From Streptococcus cuniculi (GTDB lineage Bacteria; Bacillota; Bacilli; Lactobacillales; Streptococcaceae): 64,000 bases of DNA. This document shows, in pieces, positions 53,662 through 63,874 of the stretch. Under the pieces are notes generated by a model, which did not search any database, was not told the DNA's origin, and saw only the letters and a program-made list of their open reading frames with translations. Both the position numbers and the translations under genes were made by a program. The number at the start of each line of letters is the position of its first letter. Position 1 is the first letter of the stretch. The stretch is taken from positions 48,825 to 112,824 of the forward strand of contig NZ_SPPD01000007.1 in the NCBI RefSeq assembly GCF_004570575.1, given 5' to 3'.

Positions 53662-56600
53662 ATGAATATTATTGAATTAGTCAATCGGAGTACACAGATT
53701 AACAAGTGGCAGGCTGGTTTAAGCAAATCGACTCGTCAGCTGATGATGGGATTATCAGGCACCATGAAGGCCCTTGTCATGGCCTCAGCATTTGATGTTC
53801 TAGATGAGAAGTGTTTGATTGTGACACCGACTCAGAATGAGGCTGAAAAATTAACCCAAGAACTGACGGGGATTTTAGGGAGCGATTATGTTTACAACTT
53901 CTTTACAGATGACAATCCTGTAGCAGAATTTGTTTTTACTTCAAATGACCGTACTCAATCTCGATTGGAAAGTTTAAACTTTTTGTTAGATAAAAAGAAA
54001 TCTGGAATCCTTGTTGCTAGTATGGCTGCTTGTAGAGTTTTATTGCCAAGTCCAGATACTTATCAAAATGCCATGATGCAGTTTACAGTGGGGGAAGAAT
54101 TTGAAGTTGGCAATCTTGTAAAGAGCTTACAAGCAGTTGGCTATAAAAAAGTTTCTCGTGTGTTAAGTCCTGGAGAATTTAGCCAACGGGGAGATATTCT
54201 GGATATTTTTGAAATTAGCAGTGAAAATCCTTATCGGTTGGAATTCTTTGGCGATGAGATTGACGGTATTCGCCAGTTTGATAGTGACAGCCAATTGTCC
54301 ATTGAAAATGTTGAGAGTATTTTGATAGGAGCTGCTTCTGATATGATTTTCTACTCAGAAGACTTTTTACGTGTGGAACAAATATTGACAGAAAGTTTAC
54401 AAAAATTACAACAACCAGAGCACATTTCCTATATTGAGGAAGTGCTGGCAGATGTAAAACAGTCCTATCGTCATCCTGATATCCGCAAGTTTCTTTCCTA
54501 TTTTTATGAAAAAGAATGGACCTTGCTAGATTATCTTCCAGCTCATACGCCCGTATTTTTTGATGATTTTCATAAAATTGTTGACCGTCATGCCCAGTTT
54601 GATAAAGAAGTTGCTGAATTATTGACACAGGATTTACAACATTATAAATCGATGTCAACTTTAAATTATTTTGCTTCAGCCTATCAATCATTTAGAGCTT
54701 ATAAGCCTGCTACTTATTTTTCAATCTTTCAAAAAGGACTAGGTAATCTGAAATTCGGTGCCATGTACCAGTTCAATCAGCATTCTATGCAGGAATTTTT
54801 CAACCAAATTCCCTTATTGCAAGATGAAGTACGCCACTATGCCAAATCGAACTATACAGTTATCATTCAGGCTGAATCACCATCCTCTTTACAACGTTTA
54901 CAGAAGACTTTACAGGAATATGACATCGAGCTACCTTTTTGTGCACCAAATCAGCTCCAAATCGGTCAGCAGCAACTAACGATTGGCCAATTATCTGCTG
55001 GATTTCATTTCTTAGATGAAAAAATTGCCCTGATTACAGAGCATGAAATTTTCCATAAAAAGATTAAACGGAAAGCCCGACGCAAAAACATTTCAAATGC
55101 GGAGCGTTTAAAAGATTATAGTGAGCTGGCTGTCGGAGATTATGTGGTTCACCATGTTCACGGTGTGGGTCAATACCTCGGAATTGAAACGATTAAAGTA
55201 TCAGGAATTCATCGGGATTATCTGAGCATTCAATATCAGAATAATGACCGTATCTCTCTGCCTGTCGAGCAAATTGATGTCCTGTCAAAATACCTTGCTT
55301 CAGACGGTAAAACACCAAAACTCAACAAGTTAAATGACGGTCGTTTCCAGCGGACCAAGCAAAAAGTAGTCAAGCAGGTCGAAGATATTGCAGATAATCT
55401 GATTCGTCTCTATGCCGAACGCAGTCAACTAGAGGGCTTTGCCTTTTCACTAGACGACGCCAATCAAGCAGAATTTGACCAACATTTTGCCTATGTTGAA
55501 ACAGAAGATCAGCTCCGCTCTATCAAAGAAATCAAAAAAGACATGGAAAAGTCGTCTCCAATGGACCGTTTATTGGTCGGCGATGTAGGCTTTGGTAAGA
55601 CAGAAGTTGCCATGCGCGCAGCTTTTAAGGCTGTCAATGATGGTAAGCAAGTGGCGATTTTAGTGCCGACAACTGTCTTGGCCCAGCAGCATTTTACCAA
55701 TTTCCAAAGTCGTTTTGCAGAATTTCCTGTCAATGTCGATGTTATAAGCCGGTTTAAGACCAAGGTAGAGCAAGAAACGACGCTCGAAAAACTCAAAAAA
55801 GGTCAGGTGGATATTATTATCGGTACCCACCGTTTGCTCTCAAAAGATGTGGAATTTGCCGACTTGGGACTTTTGGTGATTGACGAGGAACAGCGCTTTG
55901 GAGTGAAACATAAGGAACGCTTGAAGGAGTTGAAGACCAAGATTGATGTGCTGACTTTGACGGCAACACCGATTCCACGGACCTTGCAGATGTCTATGTT
56001 AGGGATTCGTGATTTGTCAGTTATTGAGACACCTCCGACCAATCGTTACCCTGTTCAAACATATGTGCTAGAGACCAATCCCTCAATTATTCGTGATGCC
56101 ATTTTACGAGAAATGGATAGGGGTGGTCAGGTTTACTACCTTTACAATAAAGTTGACACAATCGAACAAAAAGTATCTGAAATACGAGAATTAGTACCTG
56201 AAGCAGAGGTTGGCTACGTCCATGGTCAAATGTCAGAAATCCAATTAGAAAATACACTTCTAGCATTTATTGAGGGGGAATATGATATCTTAGTGACAAC
56301 GACGATTATTGAAACAGGAGTCGATATTCCAAATGCCAACACTCTTTTTATCGAAAATGCAGACCACATGGGGCTGTCAACCCTCTATCAACTAAGAGGT
56401 CGTGTTGGTCGCTCCAATCGTATTGCCTATGCCTATTTGATGTATAGACCAGACAAAAATCTGACAGAGGTTGCTGAAAAGCGTCTTGAAGCCATTAAAG
56501 GTTTTACAGAACTAGGTTCCGGCTTTAAAATTGCTATGCAGGATTTATCCATTCGAGGGGCTGGAAATATTTTGGGAGCAGCCCAGAGTGGCTTTATTGA

Positions 56601-57156
56601 TTCAGTCGGCTATGAATTATATTCACAATTACTAGAAAATGCCATTCTTGAAAAGCAAGGCAAGCAGGTTAAACGGGAAAAAAGCAATACTGAAATCAAT
56701 CTCTTTATTGATGCGTATTTGCCAAGTGAATACATCTCTGACCAACGTCAAAAAATTGAGATTTATAAGCGGATTAAGCAGATTGAAACTCGGGTAGATT
56801 ATGAAGAATTACAAAATGAGTTAATGGATCGCTTTGGAGAATACCCAGATGTGGTGGCTTATCTTCTTGAAATTGGTCTTTTGAAATCCTCTTTTGATCA
56901 AATATTTGCACGGAAAGTAGAACGAAATCAAGATCAGCTTGTGGTCAGCTTTGAAGAACTATCAGGTCAAATCTTCCTGATGCAAGATTACTTTGAGGCT
57001 TTGTCTGTGATAGATTTAAAAGCCCGTATTTCGGAAAATAAGGGACGTGTGGAGTTAGTCTTTAATATTGCTAAGAAAAAAGACTATGAAATCCTCGAAG
57101 AACTCCTGTATTTTGCTGAAAAAATGGTTGAAATTAAGGCACGAAAGGTTCTATAA
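53662..57156 (+). CDS. mfd: Transcription-repair coupling factor
   Basis: A 1164-residue ATP-dependent translocase that removes stalled RNA polymerase and recruits UvrA. The N-terminal UvrB-like region (about 1-350) includes SQRGDILDIF; the RNA-polymerase interaction domain (about 490-560) includes GDYVVHHVHGVGQYLGIE; the translocase has Walker A GDVGFGKTEVAMRAA, the DEEQ box VIDEEQRFG, TATPIPRTL and QLRGRVGRS; the C-terminal TRCF domain ends the chain. It follows pth directly. Confidence 0.97.
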   Translation: MNIIELVNRSTQINKWQAGLSKSTRQLMMGLSGTMKALVMASAFDVLDEKCLIVTPTQNEAEKLTQELTGILGSDYVYNFFTDDNPVAEFVFTSNDRTQSRLESLNFLLDKKKSGILVASMAACRVLLPSPDTYQNAMMQFTVGEEFEVGNLVKSLQAVGYKKVSRVLSPGEFSQRGDILDIFEISSENPYRLEFFGDEIDGIRQFDSDSQLSIENVESILIGAASDMIFYSEDFLRVEQILTESLQKLQQPEHISYIEEVLADVKQSYRHPDIRKFLSYFYEKEWTLLDYLPAHTPVFFDDFHKIVDRHAQFDKEVAELLTQDLQHYKSMSTLNYFASAYQSFRAYKPATYFSIFQKGLGNLKFGAMYQFNQHSMQEFFNQIPLLQDEVRHYAKSNYTVIIQAESPSSLQRLQKTLQEYDIELPFCAPNQLQIGQQQLTIGQLSAGFHFLDEKIALITEHEIFHKKIKRKARRKNISNAERLKDYSELAVGDYVVHHVHGVGQYLGIETIKVSGIHRDYLSIQYQNNDRISLPVEQIDVLSKYLASDGKTPKLNKLNDGRFQRTKQKVVKQVEDIADNLIRLYAERSQLEGFAFSLDDANQAEFDQHFAYVETEDQLRSIKEIKKDMEKSSPMDRLLVGDVGFGKTEVAMRAAFKAVNDGKQVAILVPTTVLAQQHFTNFQSRFAEFPVNVDVISRFKTKVEQETTLEKLKKGQVDIIIGTHRLLSKDVEFADLGLLVIDEEQRFGVKHKERLKELKTKIDVLTLTATPIPRTLQMSMLGIRDLSVIETPPTNRYPVQTYVLETNPSIIRDAILREMDRGGQVYYLYNKVDTIEQKVSEIRELVPEAEVGYVHGQMSEIQLENTLLAFIEGEYDILVTTTIIETGVDIPNANTLFIENADHMGLSTLYQLRGRVGRSNRIAYAYLMYRPDKNLTEVAEKRLEAIKGFTELGSGFKIAMQDLSIRGAGNILGAAQSGFIDSVGYELYSQLLENAILEKQGKQVKREKSNTEINLFIDAYLPSEYISDQRQKIEIYKRIKQIETRVDYEELQNELMDRFGEYPDVVAYLLEIGLLKSSFDQIFARKVERNQDQLVVSFEELSGQIFLMQDYFEALSVIDLKARISENKGRVELVFNIAKKKDYEILEELLYFAEKMVEIKARKVL

Positions 57157-57206
57157 AGTTTTAAAACGAATCAAAAAGTGATACAATAAAGAAATGAGGT
57201 GAAAAT

Positions 57207-57497
57207 ATGAGACTAGATAAGTATTTAAAAGTTTCCCGTATTATCAAACGTCGCACAGTTGCAAAAGAGGTAGCGGATAAGGGAAGAATCAAGGTCAATG
57301 GTATTTTGGCCAAATCATCGACTGATTTGAAAGAAAATGACCAGATTGAAATCCGTTTTGGCAACAAGTTGCTGGTTGTCAAAGTGCTGGAAATGAAAGA
57401 TAGTACGAAGAAAGAAGATGCGCTCAAGATGTATGAAATCATTAGTGAAATAAGGATTGAAGCAGATGAAAAAATCGAACATTCTCCAAATCAATAA
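57207..57497 (+). CDS. rqcP: S4-domain RNA-binding protein RqcP
   Basis: A 96-residue Hsp15/YabO-type protein. The S4 motif fills the first 55 residues: [21 protein letters not shown], then [13 protein letters not shown]. In Firmicutes RqcP works with RqcH to add Ala tails to nascent chains on stalled 50S subunits. GAGGTG precedes the ATG. Its last 32 bases overlap divIC. Confidence 0.93.
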   Translation: MRLDKYLKVSRIIKRRTVAKEVADKGRIKVNGILAKSSTDLKENDQIEIRFGNKLLVVKVLEMKDSTKKEDALKMYEIISEIRIEADEKIEHSPNQ

Positions 57498-57837
57498 CCA
57501 ATACATTCAAGAAGAACTACAAAAAAGCCAAGCTTATCGGCAGGAAAAAAAGCAGAAGAATCGCTTTATGGGTTCCATCTTGATTCTAGTTGTCTTTCTC
57601 TTCGTCTTGCCGACCTACAATTTGGTTGCTAGTTACGAAAATTTACAAAAGCGTGAGGTCCAATTGAATGATTTGCAAAAGCGTTATAAAGACTTAGAAA
57701 AGCAGCAAAAAATTGAGACTTCCTTAGTGAAAAAACTAGAAGATGAAGAATATGTGACCAAGTATATTCGAGCAAAACTTCAATATTCAAAAGATGGGGA
57801 ATTTATTTATAACATTCCAGGATTATTACCACGATGA
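57466..57837 (+). CDS. divIC: Septum formation initiator DivIC
   Basis: A 123-residue bitopic membrane protein with a charged cytosolic N-terminus, one transmembrane helix at about residues 35-55 ([20 protein letters not shown]) and an extracellular coiled coil ([19 protein letters not shown]). It forms the FtsL-DivIC-DivIB subcomplex at the divisome. ATG 57466 is taken since upstream TTG has no site. The end overlaps the next small ORF by ATGA. Confidence 0.9.
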   Translation: MKKSNILQINNQYIQEELQKSQAYRQEKKQKNRFMGSILILVVFLFVLPTYNLVASYENLQKREVQLNDLQKRYKDLEKQQKIETSLVKKLEDEEYVTKYIRAKLQYSKDGEFIYNIPGLLPR

Positions 57838-57953
57838 CAGAAACGATTGTAGAAATTCTAGAAAAATTCTTGGCCTATTCTGATGAAAAATTAGAGGAAT
57901 TGGCTGAGAAAAATCAAGCCTTAAAAATTGAGGAAAAGGATACTAAAAATTAG
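57834..57953 (+). CDS. 39-residue conserved-position small protein
   Basis: A 40-codon frame starting [20 protein letters not shown] and ending KDTKN. It starts within the divIC stop (ATGA) and ends 13 bases before the next gene. Streptococcal genomes have a tiny ORF at this place between divIC and the serine hydrolase gene. It is acidic and helical, with no known function. Confidence 0.65.
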   Translation: MTETIVEILEKFLAYSDEKLEELAEKNQALKIEEKDTKN

Positions 57954-57966
57954 GAAAGGAGGGACC

Positions 57967-59247
57967 ATGAAAAAACAGTTATTATGGCTTATTAGTCCAG
58001 TCTTATTCGCAGCGACACCCGTTGGAAGTACCGAAATTCCATTTGAATTATCCAATCAGATGAATTATCAGTTGAACTACAAAGAGTATAGTACTGATTT
58101 TCAAAGTGTTCCAGCCAATCCCAATGTCTTTGAAGAAGTTGACAGCTACCTTGACAAAGAGTTGACAACTCTTTACAAAAAAATCAAACCCAATCAATCC
58201 TTTTCAATCATTGGTGTCGATAGTAATAGCCAAAACCAGCTAGTCTTCCAATTAAAGGATAAGAGTTATGTAGTGGCTGATCAGACCCGTATCTATGATG
58301 ATATTATCCTATCGCAAAAGGTTGTTGCAGAAAAAGCCTGGCTCAAGAAAGATTTTACCCTCTACTCTAGTCCTATCGCTAATCAAGCGAAAAAAATAGA
58401 TATTGGTGTTAAGCCCTACAAAGAAGTGACGGTATCAGAAATTGTTGAAACTCATAGAGGTTTCTTTGCAAAAGTAAACTCTAAAGCGTGGGTAAATGTG
58501 TCTGATTTATCTGGAACAGATAACCGTATAGATGCTGTTCAGGAGTTACTTACGACAAAATATCATTCTAAGAATATAGCTGTCTATGTCAAGAAGTTGT
58601 CAACTGGGGAGACAGCAGGTGTCAATCAAGACAAGATGATGTATGCAGCAAGTGTGACCAAACTCCCTGCCTTATACTATGTTCAAGAAAATATCAATCA
58701 GAAAAAAATAAAATTGACAGATGGTGTAAAGTATGTCAAGGAAACAGAAGATTTTGATGGTGCCTATGAACCAGAAGGAAGTGGCTCAATCCCTAAGATA
58801 CCTGATAATCAGGACTACAATATTGATGACTTGATTAGTCGAACCGCAAAGGAATCAGATAATGTGGCTAGTAATCTCCTTGGCTACTATGCAGCTGATA
58901 AATTCGATAAGCGTTTCTATCAAGAAACGACTAGAATTGCAGGTCAAAAATGGGACATGGTCTCGCGCATGGCATCAGCTGAAATGGCAGGATTGATGAT
59001 GGAAGCAATCTATCATCAGAATGGTTATGTTCTAGAAAGTCTGTCTACTACTAACTTTGACGATCAACGGATTGCGAGAGATATCGATGTCAAAGTCGCC
59101 CACAAAATTGGAGACGCCTATGACTTGAAGCATGACGTAGCGATTGTCTATGCCAAAGAACCATTTGTTCTCTCGATTTTTACAGATCAGATGACGTATG
59201 ATGATATTTCACAGATTGCAAATGATGTATACGGGATTTTAAAATGA
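57967..59247 (+). CDS. Beta-lactamase-fold serine hydrolase, exported
   Basis: A 426-residue exported protein. Signal peptide about residues 1-22. The N-terminal 190 residues contain a beta-rich part; the C-terminal half is a penicillin-binding/class A beta-lactamase fold with S229-x-x-K232 (ASVTK), S297-D-N299 and K380-I-G382. These are the three catalytic elements of the family, so it is probably active on a wall-related or ester substrate, or is a PBP-like factor. GGAAAGGAGGGACC precedes the ATG. tilS overlaps the stop by 4 bases. Confidence 0.85.
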   Translation: MKKQLLWLISPVLFAATPVGSTEIPFELSNQMNYQLNYKEYSTDFQSVPANPNVFEEVDSYLDKELTTLYKKIKPNQSFSIIGVDSNSQNQLVFQLKDKSYVVADQTRIYDDIILSQKVVAEKAWLKKDFTLYSSPIANQAKKIDIGVKPYKEVTVSEIVETHRGFFAKVNSKAWVNVSDLSGTDNRIDAVQELLTTKYHSKNIAVYVKKLSTGETAGVNQDKMMYAASVTKLPALYYVQENINQKKIKLTDGVKYVKETEDFDGAYEPEGSGSIPKIPDNQDYNIDDLISRTAKESDNVASNLLGYYAADKFDKRFYQETTRIAGQKWDMVSRMASAEMAGLMMEAIYHQNGYVLESLSTTNFDDQRIARDIDVKVAHKIGDAYDLKHDVAIVYAKEPFVLSIFTDQMTYDDISQIANDVYGILK

Positions 59248-60518
59248 TCATGGAAGAAAAATTTTTAAAAGTGACACAAGAAGGTCACTTTTTTGATAAG
59301 CATGAGGCTGTTCTTATCGCAGTTTCAGGTGGAAAAGATTCAATGAATTTGCTTCATCTTCTTTATAAATATAGAGCTGTTCTTGGTATCCGAATTGGGA
59401 TTGCTCATGTCAATCATCAGCAACGACCAGAAGCATTGGAGGAAGAAGCCTATCTTAAAGAATGGGCTCAACAACAGGGGATTCCCTTTTATGTTTCCTA
59501 TTTTGAAGGAACGTTCTCTGAAGAAGCAGCTCGCACCATGCGCTATGATTTTTTTGTAGAAGTGATGAAACAGCATGATTATACAGCTCTTGTCACGGCT
59601 CATCACGCTGATGATCAGGCAGAGACGATTTTCATGCGTTTGATTCGAGGCAGTCGTTTAGCTCACCTTTCTGGTATGAGAGTTGTTCAACCTTTTGCAA
59701 GTGGAGAGTTGATTCGTCCCTTGTTGGCTTTTCGTAAGAGCGAATTGATGAATGTGCCTCACTTTGAAGATGAGAGTAACTATTCTTCGCTTTATTTCAG
59801 AAATCGCATTCGTAATGACTATCTTCCTCTATTACTTAATGAAAATCCCCAGTTTACATCTGCTTTATTGCATGTAGGAAAAGAGTCGGAGTTGTTGCAT
59901 CAGGCTTTTAGGGAATTGATCTGTCATATTGATGTGACAAATTTGCAGGATTTTCAAGCGCAAACGCCTGCTGTTCGTTATTTTTTACTGCAACACTATC
60001 TGGAAGAATTTCCAGAACTTCAGTTGACACGAGCTCAATTTGACCAAGTGTTAAATATCCTTGAAAAAAGGGCCAATTACCAGCACCATTTAAAAGGTGA
60101 CTATTACCTTATCAAAGATTATCAGCGCTTTGCTATTACAAAAATCCAACCTAAGACGGATAGGCAAGAGGAAGAATACGTGATAGAATCAGAAGGTGTT
60201 TTTCAGCATGGGTCGTTTATTTTTTCATTAAATGAGCCATTTGAGCAACCAGATCAGATTCTTTATCTTCAAGTTCATCAACCGATTCTCCTACGAGGGA
60301 GAAAGGCTGGTGATCGTATTTTGCTTCATTCGATTCATAAAAAAATTCACCGTTATTTTATTGACCAAAAAATCCCTCAAAAGTTGCGGGATACGGCTAT
60401 CGTGATTGAACAAGAAGGAAAAATTTACGGAATCGCAAATATGGTTGCCAGTGATTTGAGTAAATCAGCAAAAAATGATATAATCAAAGCGGTCTTATAT
60501 ATAAAAATGAAAGAGTGA
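59244..60518 (+). CDS. tilS: tRNA(Ile)-lysidine synthetase
   Basis: A 424-residue enzyme that converts C34 of tRNA-Ile(CAU) to lysidine, changing AUG to AUA decoding. The PP-loop AVSGGKDSMNLLHLL is near residue 27, with HHADDQAETIFMRLIRGS downstream and the C-terminal TilS domain with LRGRKAGDRI and KKIHRYFIDQKIP. The start is ATG 59244 (or 59250 two codons on). It is cotranscribed with hpt and ftsH, a conserved order. Confidence 0.96.
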   Translation: MIMEEKFLKVTQEGHFFDKHEAVLIAVSGGKDSMNLLHLLYKYRAVLGIRIGIAHVNHQQRPEALEEEAYLKEWAQQQGIPFYVSYFEGTFSEEAARTMRYDFFVEVMKQHDYTALVTAHHADDQAETIFMRLIRGSRLAHLSGMRVVQPFASGELIRPLLAFRKSELMNVPHFEDESNYSSLYFRNRIRNDYLPLLLNENPQFTSALLHVGKESELLHQAFRELICHIDVTNLQDFQAQTPAVRYFLLQHYLEEFPELQLTRAQFDQVLNILEKRANYQHHLKGDYYLIKDYQRFAITKIQPKTDRQEEEYVIESEGVFQHGSFIFSLNEPFEQPDQILYLQVHQPILLRGRKAGDRILLHSIHKKIHRYFIDQKIPQKLRDTAIVIEQEGKIYGIANMVASDLSKSAKNDIIKAVLYIKMKE

Positions 60519-60524
60519 ATGGAA

Positions 60525-61067
60525 ATGTTGGAAAAAGACATCAAAAAAATCCTTATTTCAGAAGAGGAGATTGTTGCAAAAAGCAAGGAATTGGGGAAGA
60601 TTTTAACAGAAGATTATGCTGGAAAAAATCCCCTCTTGGTTGGTATTTTAAAGGGTTCTATTCCATTTATGGCGGAACTCGTCAAACATATCGACACTCA
60701 TATCGAAATGGACTTTATGGTGGTTTCTAGCTACCATGGTGCTACTGAAAGTAGCGGTACTGTCAAGATTATCAAGGATCTGGATACAGATGTTGCGGGG
60801 CGTGATATCCTCTTTATCGAAGATATTATTGATACAGGGCGTACATTAAAAGAAGTGAAGGAGTTGTTTGCTCTACGCCAAGCAGCTTCTATTAAAATTG
60901 TAACCCTCCTTGATAAACCAGAGGGCCGTGTCGTGGAGATTGAACCAGATTATACTTGCTTTACAATTCCAAATGAATTTGTTGTAGGATTTGGTCTAGA
61001 TTATGATGAAAACTACCGCAATATTCCTTACGTAGGAGTATTGAAAGAGGCAGTTTATTCGAATTAG
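60525..61067 (+). CDS. hpt: Hypoxanthine-guanine phosphoribosyltransferase
   Basis: A salvage enzyme of about 180 residues. The PRPP motif is [11 protein letters not shown], the substrate loop has [13 protein letters not shown], and the C-terminal [15 protein letters not shown] fits the family. ATG 60525 (MLEKDIKK) is preferred for spacing to AAAGAG; ATG 60519 two codons upstream is also possible. It starts 1-7 bases after tilS. Confidence 0.95.
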   Translation: MLEKDIKKILISEEEIVAKSKELGKILTEDYAGKNPLLVGILKGSIPFMAELVKHIDTHIEMDFMVVSSYHGATESSGTVKIIKDLDTDVAGRDILFIEDIIDTGRTLKEVKELFALRQAASIKIVTLLDKPEGRVVEIEPDYTCFTIPNEFVVGFGLDYDENYRNIPYVGVLKEAVYSN

Positions 61068-61088
61068 AAAAAGGTTACTATAGTATTT

Positions 61089-63062
61089 ATGAACAATCAA
61101 AACAATAAAGGATTTATCCGAAATCCTTTTCTCCTTATTTTAATTATTGCTACTTTAGTTACGGCGTATCAATTTTTTAAAGCAGGTAGCCAAGTTTCAA
61201 CTCATGAAATCAGCTACTCACAAGTTGTAAAAGAATTAAAAGACGGTAACGTGACAGATGTCACTTACCAACCAAATGGTAGTGTTGTTGAAATTTCCGG
61301 AACCTATAAAAATAAAAAAGTAGCAGATAGCAAGGCTGCAGAATCGATTAAATTATTCCAAGTTTCAGATAAGACGAGTTATCAAAAATTTACATCGACT
61401 ATGTTGCCAGCTGATTCAGCACTAGCTGATTTGCAGGCACTGGCGAAAGAAAACGATGTAAAAGTGACCGTCAAGCCAGAAAGTTCCAATAGCCTGTGGC
61501 TCAATATTCTGATTAACATTTTTCCACTCGTGATTTTTGGTATTTTCTTCGTCATGATGATGAACCAAGGTGGTGGTGCCCGCGGTGCTATGAACTTTGG
61601 CCGGAATAAAGCCAAGGCACTAGAAAAAAGCAACGTGAAAGTTCGCTTTTCTGATGTAGCGGGTGCTGAGGAAGAAAAACAAGAATTAGTTGAAGTTGTT
61701 GAATTTCTTAAAGATCCAAAACGCTTCACTAAATTAGGCGCACGCATTCCTGCAGGTGTCCTGCTCGAAGGGCCTCCGGGAACAGGGAAGACTCTCCTTG
61801 CCAAGGCAGTGGCTGGAGAAGCAAGAGTACCATTCTTTAGCATTTCTGGTTCGGATTTCGTCGAAATGTTTGTCGGAGTTGGTGCTAGCCGTGTCCGCTC
61901 TCTCTTTGAAGATGCTAAAAAAGCAGCACCAGCAATTATTTTCATCGATGAAATTGATGCTGTTGGTCGCCAACGTGGTGTTGGCATGGGTGGCGGAAAC
62001 GATGAACGTGAGCAAACCCTCAACCAATTATTGATTGAGATGGATGGTTTTGCTGGAAACGAAGGTATTATTGTAATTGCTGCAACGAACCGTAGTGATG
62101 TATTGGATCCAGCCCTTCTTCGTCCAGGACGTTTTGACCGCAAAGTCTTAGTTGGCCGACCAGATGTAAAAGGTCGCGAAGCTATTTTGAAAGTTCATGC
62201 TAAAAATAAACCGTTGGCGGATGATGTTGATTTGAAATTAGTTGCGCAGCAAACACCAGGCTTTGTTGGTGCGGATCTAGAAAATGTCTTGAATGAGGCA
62301 GCTCTTGTGGCAGCTCGTCAGAACAAAGTAGCGATTGATGCTTCTGATATTGATGAAGCAGAAGATCGTGTCATTGCGGGTCCGTCTAAGAAAGATCGTC
62401 AGATTTCAAAACGTGAACGGGAAATGGTGGCCTATCATGAAGCAGGGCATACTATCGTAGGACTTGTTCTTTCAAATGCACGTGAGGTTCATAAAGTAAC
62501 CATTGTTCCTCGTGGTCGTGCAGGTGGCTATATGATTGCGTTGCCAAAAGAAGATCAAATGCTTCTATCTAAGGAAGATATGAAAGAGCAGTTGGCAGGA
62601 CTTATGGGTGGTCGCGTGGCAGAAGAAATTATTTTCAATGCTCAAACGACTGGAGCTGCTAATGACTTTGAACAAGCAACTCAGATGGCACGGGCGATGG
62701 TTGCGGAATATGGAATGAGTGACAAGATGGGACCAATGCAGTATGAAGGAAATCATGCAATGTTTGGTGGCTATACTACTCAGAAACATATTTCAGAGCA
62801 AACTGCTTATGAATTGGATAATGAAGTTCGCAATTTATTGAATGAGGCGCGTGATAGAGCGGCTGAAATCATCCAATCAAATCGCGAAACGCATAAACTG
62901 ATTGCAGAAGCCCTGTTGAAATATGAAACATTGGACAGCGTTCAAATCAAATCACTCTATGAAACAGGACAGATGCCAACAGATTCTGAACACCATGATG
63001 AGGAAGATGTTCATCCACTTTCATATGATGAAATTAAAGAAAAAATGCAAGATGAGAAGTAG
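61089..63062 (+). CDS. ftsH: ATP-dependent zinc metalloprotease FtsH
   Basis: A 657-residue membrane AAA+ protease. Transmembrane helices are at about 13-30 and 137-158, with the extracytoplasmic domain between. Walker A GPPGTGKT is at 228-235, Walker B is [12 protein letters not shown] region follows, and the zinc site is HEAGH at 450-454. The C-terminus is acidic and His-rich. It degrades unfolded membrane and regulatory proteins. In streptococci it follows hpt. The insertion elements downstream replace what is usually the comX/rRNA junction. Confidence 0.97.
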   Translation: MNNQNNKGFIRNPFLLILIIATLVTAYQFFKAGSQVSTHEISYSQVVKELKDGNVTDVTYQPNGSVVEISGTYKNKKVADSKAAESIKLFQVSDKTSYQKFTSTMLPADSALADLQALAKENDVKVTVKPESSNSLWLNILINIFPLVIFGIFFVMMMNQGGGARGAMNFGRNKAKALEKSNVKVRFSDVAGAEEEKQELVEVVEFLKDPKRFTKLGARIPAGVLLEGPPGTGKTLLAKAVAGEARVPFFSISGSDFVEMFVGVGASRVRSLFEDAKKAAPAIIFIDEIDAVGRQRGVGMGGGNDEREQTLNQLLIEMDGFAGNEGIIVIAATNRSDVLDPALLRPGRFDRKVLVGRPDVKGREAILKVHAKNKPLADDVDLKLVAQQTPGFVGADLENVLNEAALVAARQNKVAIDASDIDEAEDRVIAGPSKKDRQISKREREMVAYHEAGHTIVGLVLSNAREVHKVTIVPRGRAGGYMIALPKEDQMLLSKEDMKEQLAGLMGGRVAEEIIFNAQTTGAANDFEQATQMARAMVAEYGMSDKMGPMQYEGNHAMFGGYTTQKHISEQTAYELDNEVRNLLNEARDRAAEIIQSNRETHKLIAEALLKYETLDSVQIKSLYETGQMPTDSEHHDEEDVHPLSYDEIKEKMQDEK

Positions 63063-63117
63063 ATTTACTTCTCATTTTTTGATAGGTAGATGCTTAAGGC
63101 AAAAGTTTTAATTTTCC

Positions 63118-63874
63118 CCCGCGTTGTAAAATGAAGTGCCACAAGAAAGACATGTTCGTCTGATATACTGGAATTCCCCAACTCAGTATAGAAAGCAGAT
63201 GAACATGTCCAAGTATCGTTCTATCAAAAAATAAACCTATTCACACCTATCAGCCTCTGAACGCAGAGAAATCAGTGCCTATCTCAAGATGGGAAAGAAA
63301 ACAGCTGAGATTGCTCGTCTGATTGGTCATCATCGCTCGACCATCAGTCGTGAACTTAAGCGAGGAACGGTGACACAAGTTCAAGATAAAGATAAAATGG
63401 AAAACGGACCTATTATACGACTTATTTCGCAGATAGTGTTCAACGTGGTTATGAGACCAACCGTCGCAAAAGTGTCTATCATAAACTGAACGACTGCTCT
63501 GGGTTCTTCTTCAAGGAACTTGAGAAAGCCCTATAAACGAAACCTCGCTACCGCAGCGTTTCAAACTTACCGAGAAGAACATCTACTGGAAGTCATCCCT
63601 TCAACCAGGAAAGTGTATGGTTATACCAAAGCTGGGCTATTGGCGCTTAAACCGATTGAGTTACCTAAGATGGTGAGCATCAGGAAACGCTCTAAAGCAA
63701 GCTCTAAAACCGCAAAGAAGATTCTAGGAAAGTCCATTGAAGAACGTCGAGAAACCATTACGAAACGTTCTGAGTTTGGGCATTGGAGATTGATTTAATT
63801 CTCGGTAAAAAACCAAAGGTGAGGCTGTTGCACTTGACTCGGCAACTGGCGAGCAAGAAAAAACACGAAAAAAA
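63118..63874 (+). mobile_element. Degenerate IS30-family copy, interrupted by a second copy
   Basis: Starts CCCGCGTTGTAAAAT, the same sequence that begins the next copy at 63875. The first copy has an inner inverted repeat (GACATGTTCGTCTG with CAGATGAACATGTC) around the transposase start. It is cut at 63874, in the sequence for the catalytic core, by the second copy; the rest may lie beyond the window. Confidence 0.75.
63199..63870 (+). pseudogene. IS30-family transposase remnant
   Basis: The frame starts MNMSKYRSIKK and stops at codon 12 (63232-63234). The downstream part still reads SHLSASERREISAYLKMGKK, then IARLIGHHRSTISRELKRG, the typical IS30 HTH. Further frameshifts follow (fragments 63289-63489 and 63520-63798), then FGHWR-IDLILGK at the first DDE aspartate, after which it is truncated. 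It cannot make transposase. Confidence 0.8.

Noticed and set aside
61382..62143. 253-codon frame on the minus strand inside ftsH
   Set aside because: Antisense shadow of a highly conserved gene, with Arg/Pro/Ser-rich composition, no ribosome binding site and no known domain.
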